The position numbers and the translations under genes were made by a program. Of a DNA stretch of 64,000 nt, positions 23,311-35,857 are shown in pieces (the stretch's first letter is position 1; each line of letters begins with the position of its first letter). The notes under the pieces were generated by a model that was not told where the DNA came from, made no database searches, and saw only the letters and a list, made by a program, of their open reading frames with translations. Source of the stretch: Halichoerus grypus (Eukaryota; Chordata; Mammalia; Carnivora; Phocidae); NCBI RefSeq assembly GCF_964656455.1, contig NC_135716.1, positions 105,928,389 to 105,992,388 of the forward strand, read 5' to 3'.

Positions 23311-24644
23311 TATGGTGGTTAACACAAGTTAGTTCCCTCCTGCAATAATATGATTCCCTTAATAGGATTTTCATCTTATCTCAGACTAGGAAACCCCAAT
23401 AGATATATGTCATGGACTTAAAAGTTTATACAGATTGTCTGTGTCATACATGGCACATGTGGCAGAAAATATAGTATAAAATGTTGCATACATCAGCGTC
23501 ATAGCAATAGCAAAACAATCCTGTGGTTTCTTGCCAAGACAAATATGGTTATACATTACTGTGCTCTCTGTGATAAATTCCTTTGAGGTTTCAGAATGCT
23601 GTGCATGAATAACTACGGCAATCTATTTAAGATGTAGTTGCTTTTCTATGATGCAAATCTTTGTTTTACAGAACTGCTGAACTGTAATATAAATGTTATA
23701 TAGGGCCTTGTCAAAACAAATTAATTAGTGATCAGATATTGGAATGGTTAGTGGAACTAAATATATTCATAATTTAGGCATTTTTTCCTCAATCTAAGCT
23801 TTGAGCACTTATGAAAAGTATTTGAAGTAAATGAGTGTTTACATGCTGTACTCTGTTCTCATTTGTTAAATTTAATTTTGCTTAAAAAAAGTCAATTGAG
23901 AATGGAAGCTTAAAAATTTCAGCAGGCATCAACATTTTAAGTTAGAAAAACTAGCACATTCTGTTATTGCTTTGCCATATGTCATTTTTCCTATTTATGC
24001 TCCCATATATTTAGTATTTATTTTCCCACACTATTTATAAATCATAATATACTACACAAAGAATAAAAGCCAGATTTTTTTTTCAGTTATCTAAATGGCC
24101 TTTTATAAAAGCATCTTTTCAGTAAATTACTTTTGAATATAAACATGCTTCCTCATCTCATTTGTGTGAATAAATACAGGGCTGATGACTGCATCTTTAA
24201 ATTATGTGATTCTTGCAGTCGTCAGTTAAGGAGAGAATAAAACAATGATGGATAAAAAATCATTCCTGATGCACACACAATTAGTTATACATGGGAAACT
24301 GCTCCCACCCATTCATTCCCCTCTTGTCTCAGATTTGTTCCCGAATGGTGGGCTGTCCTAGAGACACTTACGGAGGCCTTCAAAATCAATCAGGAGCACC
24401 ATGACACTATGAACATTTTTTGTAGAGAAAATGTAAAATTTTATTTTACTAAAACTAAGAAAATTAACAATGAACCCATTCACAGTCTAATGAAACAACC
24501 ATAATTTTTCATTGTTTCTATTAAAGAAGCAAGTAATTTATGTATATTGTTTATAATGTGAAAGTCTGGCAAGCAAAACAGAAATAGATGGATAGTATCC
24601 ATATCCCACCACAGTAATCACTGGACAATTTTCTTTTTCTTCTT

Positions 24645-24842
24645 TTTTTAAAAAGATTTATTTATTTGAGGGGGGGGCATGCTCATGTGTGGGGACGGGG
24701 TGTAAAATCTCAAGCAGACTTCTCGCTGTGCACAGAGCCCATTGCCCCAGCCCTATGCCAATTCTCCATCTCAGGAGAGATTATGACCTGACCCGAAATC
24801 AAGAGTTGGACACTCAACTGACGGAGCCACCCAGGTGCCCCG
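24645..24842 (-). mobile_element. SINEC (older), antisense
   Basis: AAAGATTTATTTATTTGAGG, ATTATGACCTGACCCGAAAT, CTGACGGAGCCACCCAGGTG. A G-run replaces the GA-rich tract. No clear target duplication. Confidence 0.88.
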
Positions 24843-24954
24843 GAAACACTTTCTTAAGTAGCCTTGAAGACCCCATGAGTGTATGTGTGGATTTGTGTAT
24901 AGTACAGGATCTCCCTGGATGTTCTTTTCTGTAGCCTGCTTTTGTTCAGACAAC

Positions 24955-25400
24955 AGTGTATCAAAAATATGGTTATAGATCAATAAATATAATACTCCTA
25001 TCAAGCATAAGAGTAAAAGCTAATCTTTAGGAGGGCTTAACATTTCCCAGAATGTTGTATAAATTGACTCACACAGTATGTAACCTTCCGAGTCTGACTT
25101 TTTCACCTGGTGTAATGCATTTGAGATTCATTCATGTTATAACCTACATCAGTAGGGTTTTTTTTTCCTTTTTATTGCTGAGTAGTATTCTGTCGTATGT
25201 ATGTACCACAATGTTTTAATCCATTCACCAACTGAAGGACATTTGAGTTTTTTACAATTATGAGAAAAAGCTGATATAAAAATTCAGGTACAGGTTTTTG
25301 TGTACATAATATTTTCCTAAATCTTGGATAAATACCAAGGAATAGGGATAGTGGTTTTGTGGTAAAGGTATATTTACCCTTACAGAAATTCTCCAAAGTA
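24955..25400 (-). mobile_element. Old L1 3' ORF2 fossil, antisense
   Basis: TTTTTATTGCTGAGTAGTAT, ATGTACCACAATGTTTTAAT, CCATTCACCAACTGAAGGAC and CAGGTTTTTGTGTACATAAT are the antisense signature of the L1 ORF2 C-terminus. The minus-strand 97-residue frame partly retains L1 coding sense and is a fossil. Confidence 0.8.
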
Positions 25401-25500
25401 TCTGTGTCATGGTCATGGTACTTATGGTTTTGAATGGTTCTGAAATGAATCTTGATGTAGCTCATCTAGATTTTTACCTTCTGGTGAAAATAGGCAAGTT

Positions 25501-25504
<4 letters not shown>

Positions 25505-25536
<32 letters not shown>

Positions 25537-25677
25537 AATTTTTATCTTTTTTTCAAATTTTTATTTAAATTCTAGTTAACATATAGTGTAATGTTGGTTT
25601 CAGGAGTAGAATTTAGTGATTCATCACTTACATGTAACACCCAGTGCTCAACACAACATGTGCCCTCGAAAAAGGGA
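25505..25677 (-). mobile_element. Short L1 3'-end insertion, antisense
   Basis: (ATTT)n at the left, then TAAATTCTAGTTAACATATA, GGTTTCAGGAGTAGAATTTA and TAACACCCAGTGCTCAACAC, a standard carnivore L1 3' end. The short flanking match AAGTTTTAT (about 25497-25505 and 25677-25685) is the probable duplication. Confidence 0.88.
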
Positions 25678-26029
25678 AGTTTTATAAATGAGGAGTTTTA
25701 ATCAGCTCCTGGTTATACAAGAATTTGTCATGCACTTGATCCATTACCCACATCCTCTGATTCTTCTGTCAAGTAGCATTGGGGTGCTTAGTTAGCAAAT
25801 CTAAAGCATTTTAAAAAGTTAAAGAGAAATGAAATAAATAGGAATCCAATTAGTTAGGTAGATTCAAATACCAGTATAAAACAAGTCCTGGGTACAATTT
25901 ATGGAAGAGTTCCCTTTCTTATCATTTGTTATATATAGTTAAATATTATTTGTAATTAGATTTGTAATATATGAGATATGTAACCAATACCAAATAAAAA
26001 GCACTATGGTACATTTCCCAGGGTTCATG

Positions 26030-26365
26030 AGCTTACAGTCTGGTGGGGAGATCGATAATCTTATACAGGCCGATAAAGAATGGGGTGGTGATGGCTATGC
26101 TGGAGGAGGGCGTAAAGGGAGACCTACTCAAACTTAGCAATGCTTGCAGCAGCCTCTAAGGAGACATCCAAAGGACTGTTAGCCAAGTGAGGAGGAGAGA
26201 GAAGAATGTTTTAGATGGAGGAAGCAGCTTGCACGAAGATTTTGTTTGGCAGGTAGGTAAGAACACGGAGGCAAGAGACATGGGGGTGCCATTAAAGAGT
26301 GTTCAGGTGGGGTCCAGAATGAAGGTAAAAGAAAGAGAATCAAGAAGGGGCAAGATGGGCTGGAG
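26030..26365 (-). repeat. L2 fossil, antisense
   Basis: AGCTTACAGTCTGGTGGGGA, a GGAGGGCGTAAAGGGAGA stretch, GGAGGAAGCAGCTTGCACGA and CATTAAAGAGTGTTCAGG resemble antisense L2. Chance frames continue past it. Confidence 0.55.
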
Positions 26366-26913
26366 CAGATGAACAGATTAGTGGTTGGGAAATTTCAAAA
26401 ATGGCCAAAGAAACTTTGTAGTACGAAGGAGGTAAGACAGGAGGTAAATTGGGGCTTTACGTTTCTGATGTGGTTGACAGTTGGGAATATAGTCGTGAAT
26501 GTGTGCTACAAGTGTGGCGGCCAGGTCCTTAGAGTTAGTGAGGTTAAGGAACTTCAGATAGAGAACATGGATACCCACATCCACCAAGTACGGAAGCCCA
26601 TTAATATTAACAGACTCACATGGAGCTTCATGTCGTTGTGTTGGGAAACTTTGAGTTACAGTAAAACCGAGTCTTTGCTACAGATCTCAACACCATTATG
26701 CACAGTGATGTTCTAAGCAATGAATATAATGTGCAGTTATTCCCAGAAATTTTTGAACACAACGATTTTATTTTGGAGAGAGTCATTCAGGATTACAGCT
26801 TTTTAAGGCGGTGCTCTTTTTACCAGAGGAATGGTAGCATTTTTAAAAAGAATTTATTTTATATGCCTGACAGTGTTTACATTGCTAACCAATCACTTTA
26901 CTACACCTTTAGG

Positions 26914-27040
26914 CAGTGGTTCTCAGATTGGTGTAAAAGGGAATCCTTCGCTATAAGCATTTGCGCAAAGGGCACATTTCTGGGATACACGCCCAGAGAT
27001 TCTGATGCAGTAGGCCTGGGCAGCCTTGAGCCTGGGGATC
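26914..27040. mobile_element. MER5-type hAT fossil, partial
   Basis: CAGTGGTTCTCAGATTGGTG is a hAT-Charlie terminal sequence, followed by the CCCAGAGATTCTGATGCAGT core block. The opposite end is not visible, so this is a truncated copy. The 131-residue + frame ending at 27093 runs through it and shows no domain. Confidence 0.65.
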
Positions 27041-27122
27041 TGTGGTATCAGCCACCTCAGGTGATGTGGATATGGAGCCAGCAATTGGCCTAGATCCAGT
27101 TGGGCCTGCAGACCCTCTGAAA

Positions 27123-27289
27123 CAGTAGTTTTCAATATTGACTACACATTAGAGTCATCTGGAGAGCCTTTAAAACTACCATTGACCAGGACATGCCTCA
27201 GACCAATTAAATCCAAGTCTCTGGTGTGTCGGTATTTTTTTTAAAGCCCCCAGGTGATTCCGGCATGCGGCCAAGATTGAGAACTTGTG
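27123..27289. mobile_element. MER5-type hAT-Charlie fossil with both ends
   Basis: CAGTAGTTTTCAATATTGAC at one end and the inverted counterpart (GATTGAGAACTTGTG) at the other. Inside are CATTAGAGTCATCTGGAG and its inverted partner CCAGGTGATTCCGGCATGC. Confidence 0.85.
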
Positions 27290-28414
27290 GTCCTAAACAT
27301 CCATTGTGGAAAGCCTTAAATCCTTGGCTCCTTGGGACTCGGAAATACTTCATAAGATCTATAGCTAATGCTCCCTTAAAAGCCCGGCCTGCCTCTGGTT
27401 TAATTAGCTTATCAGTGAAAGCCACCTAGAGAGTTCTCCTTACTCTGGAGACCAACGATTCTCTCAGAACGTAACTTTGAGCCCCTGTCTCCAAATAGTA
27501 CAAAAAAGAAATTCGTGAATAGAAACAAAACTCTGAGCTAATGTAAAACTCTGAACTGAACAGAAAACCACGTTAAAGGAAGAAATGGTTCAAAACAATC
27601 TTCTTTCCCAAGAGAACTTTGGTTTTATCACATTTCAGCTTTTATGTCTTCATCTCCCCAGCTTCTTAAAACATGAAATTGTCGGACATGAATTTTTCAA
27701 TCTGTTTCACAGCCTAAATTTGAAGTTCTCTAGGAATTTCTTCTCAGGAGGACCTAACATTGTTTTTCTTTCATTGAAAATACCAGCTTCACCATTTACC
27801 AGGAGGAAAACTGAATGTGACAACATAGGGTCCTAGAGCACACACTCCAAGCATGACTCTTTTTAATCCTTCTCTCTTTTGTCCACTTTGTCTTCCTCAA
27901 GGGACACAGTGAACAAACAAAGGAAGCAAATAGCAAAATATAAAGGGCCAATATTTAGGAGTATGGCCTTCATCTAGCCTCCCTGATAAAATGTAGGCTG
28001 CATCTCCACAGCATCAGAATTGTTGATCATTATAGGACCCTGATTCCTTCTCCTACACTGTGGTGCTAGATTTTTTCAGGCTTCAAAATATTTTATATTT
28101 TAGGGGAAAATACTGTGTATTCTGTTACACAAGCAGGGTCTTGGGCAGCACTTTGTAATCAAAGATGGATATTTCTACAGCAAGGCATAGAGTATAAATA
28201 ACCTCAGAGCAATTCAGGGTCGGTTTCACCACCAAATGAGTGTACCAATCTTACAAGAAACATTTGGTTTTAAAGTTTGTGCGGATATTGGAATATTAAT
28301 ACATATATTGATTTCTTTCTCTTTGTACTTCTTCCTTCTCTTTTTTCTTTTACTTTTTATCTTGTTGCCCTACCTTTATAGACAATTACAGATGTTTGAC
28401 TAGAGATAAGGAAT

Positions 28415-28545
28415 TTGGTGCATATAATCTCACTTAATCTTAACAGGAATCCATTCAAATATATATTATTATTTCCATTTCACAGATGAGAAAGCTGGGT
28501 CTCTGAAAGATTAGATTGCTTGTGAACATTTCAATTGTTATGAAA
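28415..28545 (+). repeat. MIR fragment, sense
   Basis: ATAATCTCACTTAATCTTAA, ATTATTATTTCCATTTCACA, GATGAGAAAGCTGGGTCTCT match the MIR middle and 3' half. Confidence 0.75.
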
Positions 28546-28905
28546 CCCACCTTCCACATTCCATATGAATGTTAAATTCGTACTACTCGGCAGCAGTGTG
28601 TACTCTACCGCACGGCTTCCTCACCAATAGAGCCGAAGACAGAAATCATTGAATTAAAGTCATTTTATGCATAGATCTCTTTTTATGTTTAGTTTAAAAA
28701 CCTAAGCTGATTGCTGGCAACCTCCTGTTAAAACCCAAAAGCTGTTTATAGTCATCTTGAAAGAAAGAAACTGGAGCAGTATTTAACCTCAGCATTTGGT
28801 CTAATAATATAGCAACATAGAACTTGGAGTAAACTAGTTCTTTGTCCAAGTAAATAAGTCCGTATTAAATAAGCATTTAAATAATGAATAAAACACATTT
28901 TGTAG

Positions 28906-29040
28906 GTGTCCCGAATTCAACCTATTGAGAACAGTCAAGAGGAAAATTCACAGGGAAGGTCCTTTAAAGACTGTCTTGCAAGGCTCTTCAGCTGGATACT
29001 GGGAATAAGCCACTGCGAACATCTTCAATTAAGGCAATAA
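28906..29040 (+). CDS. PLPPR5: Candidate alternative terminal coding exon of PLPPR5
   Basis: A TTTTGTAG acceptor-like site ends at 28905. From 28906 the sequence reads open for 44 codons to TAA at 29038-29040. The frame is phase 0, so splicing from either donor of the tail exon gives an in-frame fusion. The peptide begins VSRIQPIENSQEE and ends HCEHLQLRQ, with a Trp/Leu/Phe-rich part in the middle and no domain I know. An AATAAA at 29035-29040 overlaps the stop, and G/T-rich sequence follows at about 29063-29080. Surrounding DNA is not recognisable repeat. Against it: the pyrimidine tract is weak, 44 open codons are not rare by chance (roughly one in eight for random codons), and a polyadenylation signal overlapping the stop would leave almost no UTR. 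It would replace NHITAFAEVT with a longer tail. I do not recall this ending in any described isoform with confidence. Confidence 0.35.
   Translation: MSRIQPIENSQEENSQGRSFKDCLARLFSWILGISHCEHLQLRQ
29035..29040 (+). terminator. Possible polyadenylation signal of the candidate alternative exon
   Basis: Canonical AATAAA. It is followed by a perfect 7-base inverted repeat (29047-29053 with 29056-29062) and then a G/T-rich stretch, the usual order of signal and downstream element. Confidence 0.35.
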
Positions 29041-29064
29041 ACGTATGTGCGCTAGAGCGCACTG

Positions 29065-32000
29065 GTGTTGGAGTTGGGTTGCAAAGCTGAGGCAAATACA
29101 GAAAATGTCCTTCTGTGCAGGTTTCTATCCCGTCCAAATCTATAAGTGCTTGATTGGTGTTGTTATTGTTATTATTTTACCTTTCAAATGTTTTTATTTT
29201 TTTATTGATTTTTCACTTAATGGGAATTTGGCAATCCTCAACCAAATAGCCCTTAATAATAATGGCTTTTTTGTTTTCCTAGCTGAAGTGCTCTTTTTGC
29301 ATTTCCCACGTATTTTTTTAAAGGGAAATGGTGAGTGGACTATCTTGTCAGGTGACAGGTCATCACTGCATTGTCATAAGTTGAGGTAGTTTTGTTTTAA
29401 ATAACATTTTTTAAAATAGCAGTATGATTTCTACAAAGGGAAGAATAGAATAAATAGTAAAATAGAGACTTTTATGTAGAACTTAGAGCTTTACAAATTG
29501 ACATACTATATAGACTTTAGAATTTACCAAATTTAAGAATCCAAAACTACTTTTCAGAAACAAGTGCTCGTTTTTCCATGGGACCTCTGCACTCAAGGAC
29601 TGGATTCAGTATTTTGCACACTGATTTGCTGTGGACTTGAATGAACACTTTCTAATGGATGTAACACATTTTAATCTTCAACTCTTTGGGCTCGAACTCT
29701 GCCATCTCTACTATAAGCCTCTGTATGTGTAGTTGCAAAAAGCAGTAATTGCACTGATCAATTATCTGACCCTTTCTTTGTGTGACTCTGAATTAAACTT
29801 TTATGCATGAGTTTTTAGTTTGCCTACTACCTGTTTGCAGTATTATCTATTAATAGGATTTGTATTGGCAGATTAAGAATTCAGCCAGATTAAAAGGAGA
29901 AACCCCTTGTTACCTGGTTTGCCTCATAAGAAGTCCATTTCTCAAGACGGGTGACCTGAAAATAATAAATGCAACTCTGGCTTTTTATATTACTGAGAAA
30001 AATGCTGACAGGAAGTGAGGACTGCCATAACTTCCTGCATAGGAATGATGCCATTTGTATATTTCGAATTATGCATTTACATACTTTGCTAATCTGATTT
30101 TTATAACATAGAATCAGAGTGTTTTAGGGATGGTAAGGACCTTAAATAATTACCCTTGTTCTTTCTTTAGATTCCTTCAGGGAAAATCACCCTTATGCTA
30201 AAAGAGAATTAATCTTAGTTTTTAAATCTTCCTGAGATAAGTAATCCATCTCCTTCATTCTATGGTGTGGGTTCATTTGCTCTTAGACAGTGAAATTAAT
30301 GAACAGATGGCCCCCATGCTCTCTGTATACTCCTTTCATGTACTTAAAACCTATTATTAAATTTCCCCTTAACTTTCTCTTCCCTATGTACAGTCACTTT
30401 AATGTTTTATTTTCATCTGTTTAATCTCTCTGCTAACGCCAACCTTAAATGATAAGCCCCTAGCAGAATCCTTCTAATTTCAATCAAACAAACAAACAAA
30501 CAAACAAAAAAATCATCTCAGAAGTTAAAACTTAAGTGTGATGTGAAACTAAAATTTTGCTAATTGGAAAAATGGGGGAGACTTGGGATCTAAAAATGGA
30601 GTTGGTCTGGAAACTGTAGTTTAACTTGATAATGACTTAGTGTAATGAAAGGGGTGATATTGTTTGGACTCGACCGGCAATGAAAGGAACATCTAGTGGC
30701 CGTTGAAACATGACTTTAAACGCCCAGACTGGCCCCAGTGTTTCCTAGTTCTCCATAGCACACTTTGAGTTCCACACCGGATGCCTTATTTCTAAATTGT
30801 CCTTATGCCCCTATTTGGGAAAGTCCCAATTTCAGTCTGTTGTCCCCAGTGTATCATTAGCAACCCTTTTTCCAGGGTTTAGATGATAACTTACAGCTCG
30901 CCCTCCAGTCACTGCACTTTCTTAGTCACTCTCTTCAGCTTGCACTTGTCCCTTGGCTTTTCCTCTGCTTCTGTCCTGCTTTGCATCGATTATTAGTGAT
31001 TTGTTTCTGATACTTTCCCTGTTCTAGTAAGGTCTTTTAATATTTCAATTCTACCTTCCAATGTAATGGTTGTCTCTTTCACTTAGGCTCATCTTCAGCA
31101 AATTTAATGAGCCATGTGGACACTTGATTATCTAGGTCAAGGGAACACTGACACTTAGGTCAGTGGCCTTCAGAACACCACCTATTTTCTCTCTTTTGTC
31201 TCCTTTCCTGTATGTCTGTTGTCACTTTCTTGCTCCTTCCCTACCCCTGCCGTCACTGACTGGTTAATCGTCAGTTGATTGATATCTTAACATCTTTCCA
31301 GCAATCACTATGTGCTAGGTCCTGTCCAGAGGTATGACATTCCTGCCAGGTTTGTACTGAAACACTGTGTATCAGATTGTATTCTCTCAGTCCACAGGTT
31401 TCAAGTCCCCATGGGGCCACTGGAAATAAAATTATGATGTATTGTTTCCACAGTTCTGATGGTTTTTATTCCATCAAAGTGCATTATAAAACTCTGACAG
31501 TCTTTTTTGTCCTAAAATCATGCTTGTGCTTTTGTAAGAGAAAATCAGGAAAACTCGGAGATGAGGTGCCGAGTTCCCTAACATTTTCATCATGCGTTTT
31601 TAAAGTGAGAAATTACACTTTCTAAGGTGTTCTTAGTAGTTAGTGGAAAAGGTGGCGTGTTCTGCTCACTACTGATTCCTTCTGATACTGTTTTTCTCTA
31701 GGTTTAAGTGGCTCAGACCTGGAAAATAATGCCATAAGCACTAGTCAATGATATTCTCCTACTTCTGGTTTAATATGCCTAAATTCAGTGAAAATGAGTT
31801 TTAATTTCTTCACACACATTCTGTAAATGTTTTAACTAGTTAAGACACTTTAACTTGAAAAGACCTACATATATATGGAAGAAAGCTCATGGCATGCGCT
31901 CATTACATGAAATTCTGTTCATGATGTCTTTGACTTATGAAGAGTCAATACAGAAACTACTATGAAAAACACTTAGGGCAGGTAATGTGATGGTAAAATC

Positions 32001-32202
32001 CTTTTGTAATGCTGCAGTTATCGGTTGGGGCTGTCAAGTATGTAACATCTTGACATAACCCTATATGTAGCATGATTAATTATGTCATATCAATTTTCCA
32101 CAGCAATATTTCAGCAGCCATGATTTGGTCTGCTGCATGTCTAAATCCATTTAAATATTAGCCCTTCCAGAGGGTTTTTTGTACATAGCTCTGTTGCTTT
32201 AA
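29065..32202. other. Repeat-poor intronic stretch
   Basis: About 3 kb with few recognisable transposons apart from a faint CR1/L3-like segment near 30105-30420 and a (CAAA)n run at about 30484-30512. Short chance frames only (114 residues at 29045-29389, 82 at 31377-31625). It is the least repeat-filled part of the intron. Whether it is conserved cannot be seen from one sequence. Confidence 0.6.
30105..30420. repeat. CR1/L3-like fossil (weak)
   Basis: CATAGAATCAGAGTGTTTTA, GGATGGTAAGGACCTTAAAT and a later AAATTTCCCCTTAACTTTCT stretch resemble the phrase order of mammalian L3/CR1 (ATAGAATTTCAGAG, GGAAGGGACCTTAGA). Very diverged. Confidence 0.35.
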
Positions 32203-32244
32203 AGGAGGTGGAAGAGGAGGAGGTGGAGGAGGAGGAGGAAAAAG
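32203..32244 (+). repeat. (GGA)n purine-rich tract
   Basis: AGGAGGTGGAAGAGG followed by GAGGAGGAGGAGG units. The complementary strand encodes the polyproline stretch of a 62-residue chance frame, which I do not regard as a gene. Confidence 0.9.
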
Positions 32245-34275
32245 TCCTGTAAGGAATCCTCTGATTGAAGGAAACAACAGAGATTGCAGTCTGTAGTCTG
32301 GATTCATGAATTCAAATCTGAAGTGTTTGTGGAGTGACATCACCATGATGACATCCTGACTTTGCTCCCCTCCACAAGAACAACTAAGAACTGTTTAAGA
32401 ACAAGACGCCACTGAGAGAATCCCAGAACACAGGAGTGAGGCTGAAGCACCACCACCCCCCCTCCCCATGCTATTAGAGACTGAGACAGACTGCATTACA
32501 AGTGTAAGAGAAGCAGCTACATGTTGGCCCATTGCCCCTTTTGAACAGCTGCACAGCACCACCTGGAGAGGTCCCCCTTGAGCCTTCAGTTCCTCCAGTG
32601 AACAAAGAGAACCCAAAAGGGGGACCAGCTCCCCCTAGCATTGTGGGTTGTTTGTAGGGGTCTCTATTCTGATCTCACACCATGGAAATTGCAGGGAAAT
32701 CTGCAGGTTCAACAACTGGGAATCCGTGTGTGATGGAGAAGCAGGGAGGGGCTCACAACAACGAGCACACGGATCTTGGCAGACCAAATTCATACCTGCG
32801 ATGCGCTAGTAGTCATCCCAACCAGCAGTTTTACAAATCTACAGGACCAAACTGAGGGTGCCTTCTGACTAGGGAACTCAACAGGGTGAGGATCTGCCTA
32901 ATCCAGATCCTCAAATGAAGAGTTTTGCCAGCCCTGGAGCCTGATTGCCCCACACCCAGGTGAGGAGCTAAGTCACAGCCTTACCTAGAGAGTGTCTTCC
33001 AGCCCCTTCAGTCTAGAAGGACTGGCGACAACTCCTGTAAGCAGGGTGGCCCAGCGGTGCTTGAGCGGTGGGCAGGCAGAGCAGACAGAAAGCCGATACT
33101 GGGCATGGAGAGTTCCTGTGCTCTGCACAGGCAGGAGGATTAATTTATAGTTAAGACTGAGGGTAGCTCTGTCCCTCCCAACCAGAGAGCATGTTTGGGA
33201 AATTGAGAGTAGCCTGCAGTGCCCCTCCCCATCCTGCCCAGGCAAGGAAGCAGCAACATAACTTCACCTGCTGTGGAGAGTGTCTTTTGACCCCATCTAA
33301 CCAGAAGGACTAGAGACAACTGGAAGCTATGCAGCGCAGTAGCCTTAGAGAGATAAAAGGCAGGCGGGCAGAGCTAATAGTCTGCAGAACAAAGCCATTG
33401 GCATGTTAGGTCAGGGAACTTGGGGTACAGGTCAGCTTAAGTTAAGACAACAAATAGAGCTTTACCAACTTTAGAGCTACTTCTGCTGTGTCCAGGCAGG
33501 GAACCTAATTCATACCCCTCTCATCACTGAATACAGGCTTCAGCCTGTCCAACCAGGGAATAATAGCAGGCTCCACCTGCCCGAGGACTTTATTAGCAGA
33601 CACAACCAGAAACCTAAACTGAGCTGACTGGTGAAGAACTATCTCTGCCAAAGCAAACTTGTAAAGTCTGGAAGACGAGCCCAATTATTCAAATGCACAG
33701 ATACCAACATAAGGAATCAAGGATCACAAAAAATCAGATAAATATGGCACCACCAAAGAAACTAATAAAGGTCCAATAAATATCTCTAAACAAATAGAGA
33801 TCTAGTTGCTGTCAAAGAATTCAGAATAATCCTCTTAAGGATGTTTAGTGAACTACACATTATAATTAAATATAGTCATAGTTAGATTCTGCAATATGGT
33901 AATAGTGGTATATAATTCACTTAAAACTCTAGTTTAAAAGTTAAAAAAAGAACATAGTAAAAATAACCATAACTACAATAATCTGTTATTACACAACATA
34001 AAACATATAACTTGTAATAGTGGTAACCTAAAATGTGAAGGAGAGGAAAAATAAAAATGTAAAGCTTATAAATTCTATTCAAGTTAAGTTGTTACCAGTT
34101 TAAAATAAGTTTTAAGTTTAAACTATTTTTTGTGTGCCTCAAGGTAACCACAAGGGGAAATTCTGTAGAAATTACACAAAGGAACACAATAAAGGAGTTA
34201 AAGCATACTGGTATCAAAAGGCATCAAAACACAAAAATGACAGCAAGAAAAAAACAAGGAACAATGGATCTATTA

Positions 34276-34302
34276 AAACAACAACAACAACAACAACAAA
34301 AT
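34276..34302 (+). repeat. (CAA)n run
   Basis: About seven CAA units just ahead of the L1 ORF2 start region; it gives the glutamine run in the 78-residue frame there. Confidence 0.9.
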
Positions 34303-35857
34303 GACAATAGTAAGTTTTTACCTATCAACAATTACTTTAAAAATAAATGGATTAAGTTCTACAATTAAAAGACACAGAATAGCTGAGTGGATTTTTTTAA
34401 AAAATAGATCCAAATAGATGCTGTCTATAAGAGTTTCACTTTAACCTTAAAGACATTCATAGACTGAGAGTGAAAGGATGGGAAAAGACATTTCAAGCAA
34501 ATGGTAAAAAGAGCAGAGGTAGCTCTGCTTATATCAGACAAAATAGAGTTTATGCTAAAAATGGTAAAAAGAGACAAAAAAGGTCATTATATAACAATAA
34601 AGGGGTCAATACATCAATAAGATACAACAATTATAAGTATTTATACTTGGAGCACCTAAATATATAAAGCAAAAACTAACAGAGCTAAAAATAGAAATAA
34701 AGAGCAATACAATAATATTTGGGGACTTTAATACTCCACTCTCAACAATGGATAGGTCTTCCAGACAGAGAATCAATAAAGAAATAGCAGATTGTAATAC
34801 TATAGACCAAAAGGACCTCACAGATATATACAGAGCATTTTATCTTACAACAGCAAAATGCATATTCTTGTCAAGCACACATGGAACATTTTCTAGGGCA
34901 GACTATATGCTTGACCACAAAACAAGTCTTAGCAAATTCAAGAAGATTGAAATCATACCAAGTGTCTTCTTTGACCACCATGGCATGTAACCAGAAATCA
35001 ATAACAAGAAGAAAACTGGAATTCACGAACACATGGAAATTAAATAACACTTCTCAGAACAACCAATGGATCAAAGAAGAAGTTAAAAAAGTAAAAAATT
35101 TCTTGAGACAAAAGAAAATGGAAATGCAACATACCAGAACTTGTGGGATGCAGCAAAAGCAGTTCTTAGAGGGAAATTCACAGCAATAAATGCCTACATT
35201 AAGAGACAAGAAAAATCCCAAATAAACAACCTAACTCTCACTTTAAAGGAGAAAAAGAAGAACGAACTGAGCCCAAAGTTACAGAAGATTGGAAATAATA
35301 AAGATTAGAGCAGAAATAAATGAAATAAAGAATGGAAAAAAAATAGAAAATACTAGCCAGATTAAGAGTTGGTTCTTTGAAAAGATAAACAAAATTGACA
35401 ACCCTTAGCTAAACTAACTGAGGAAAAAAGAGAAAGGACTCAAATCAACAAAATTATAAATGAAGACATTACAATAGATACCACAGAAACTTAAAGAATC
35501 ATAAGAGCTACTGTGAATAACTCTATGAACTTACTAAGACTGAATCAGGGAAGAATAGAGAATCTGAACAGACCAGTTATTTGAAAGGAGATTGACTCAG
35601 TAATCAAAAATCTCCCAATGGTGAAAAGCCCAGGACCAGGTGGTTTCACGGGTGAATTTTACCAAACATTTAAAGAATTAACACCAATCCTCAAATTCTT
35701 CCGGAACATCAAAGAGAAGGAAACAGTCTCAAACTCGTTTTATAAGGTGAACGTTACCCTGATACTAAAATTAAAAAAAAAAAAAAGATTTGCTAGAAAA
35801 GAAAAACAAAGGCCAATATTCCTGATGTCTGTATGTGCTAAAATTCTCAATAAAACA

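Noticed and set aside
26698..27093. 131-residue + frame
   Set aside because: It runs through a MER5-type transposon and has no recognisable domain.
32158..32346. Proline-rich 62-residue minus-strand frame
   Set aside because: The polyproline run is the complement of a GGA repeat; the frame also crosses the 5' edge of the L1.
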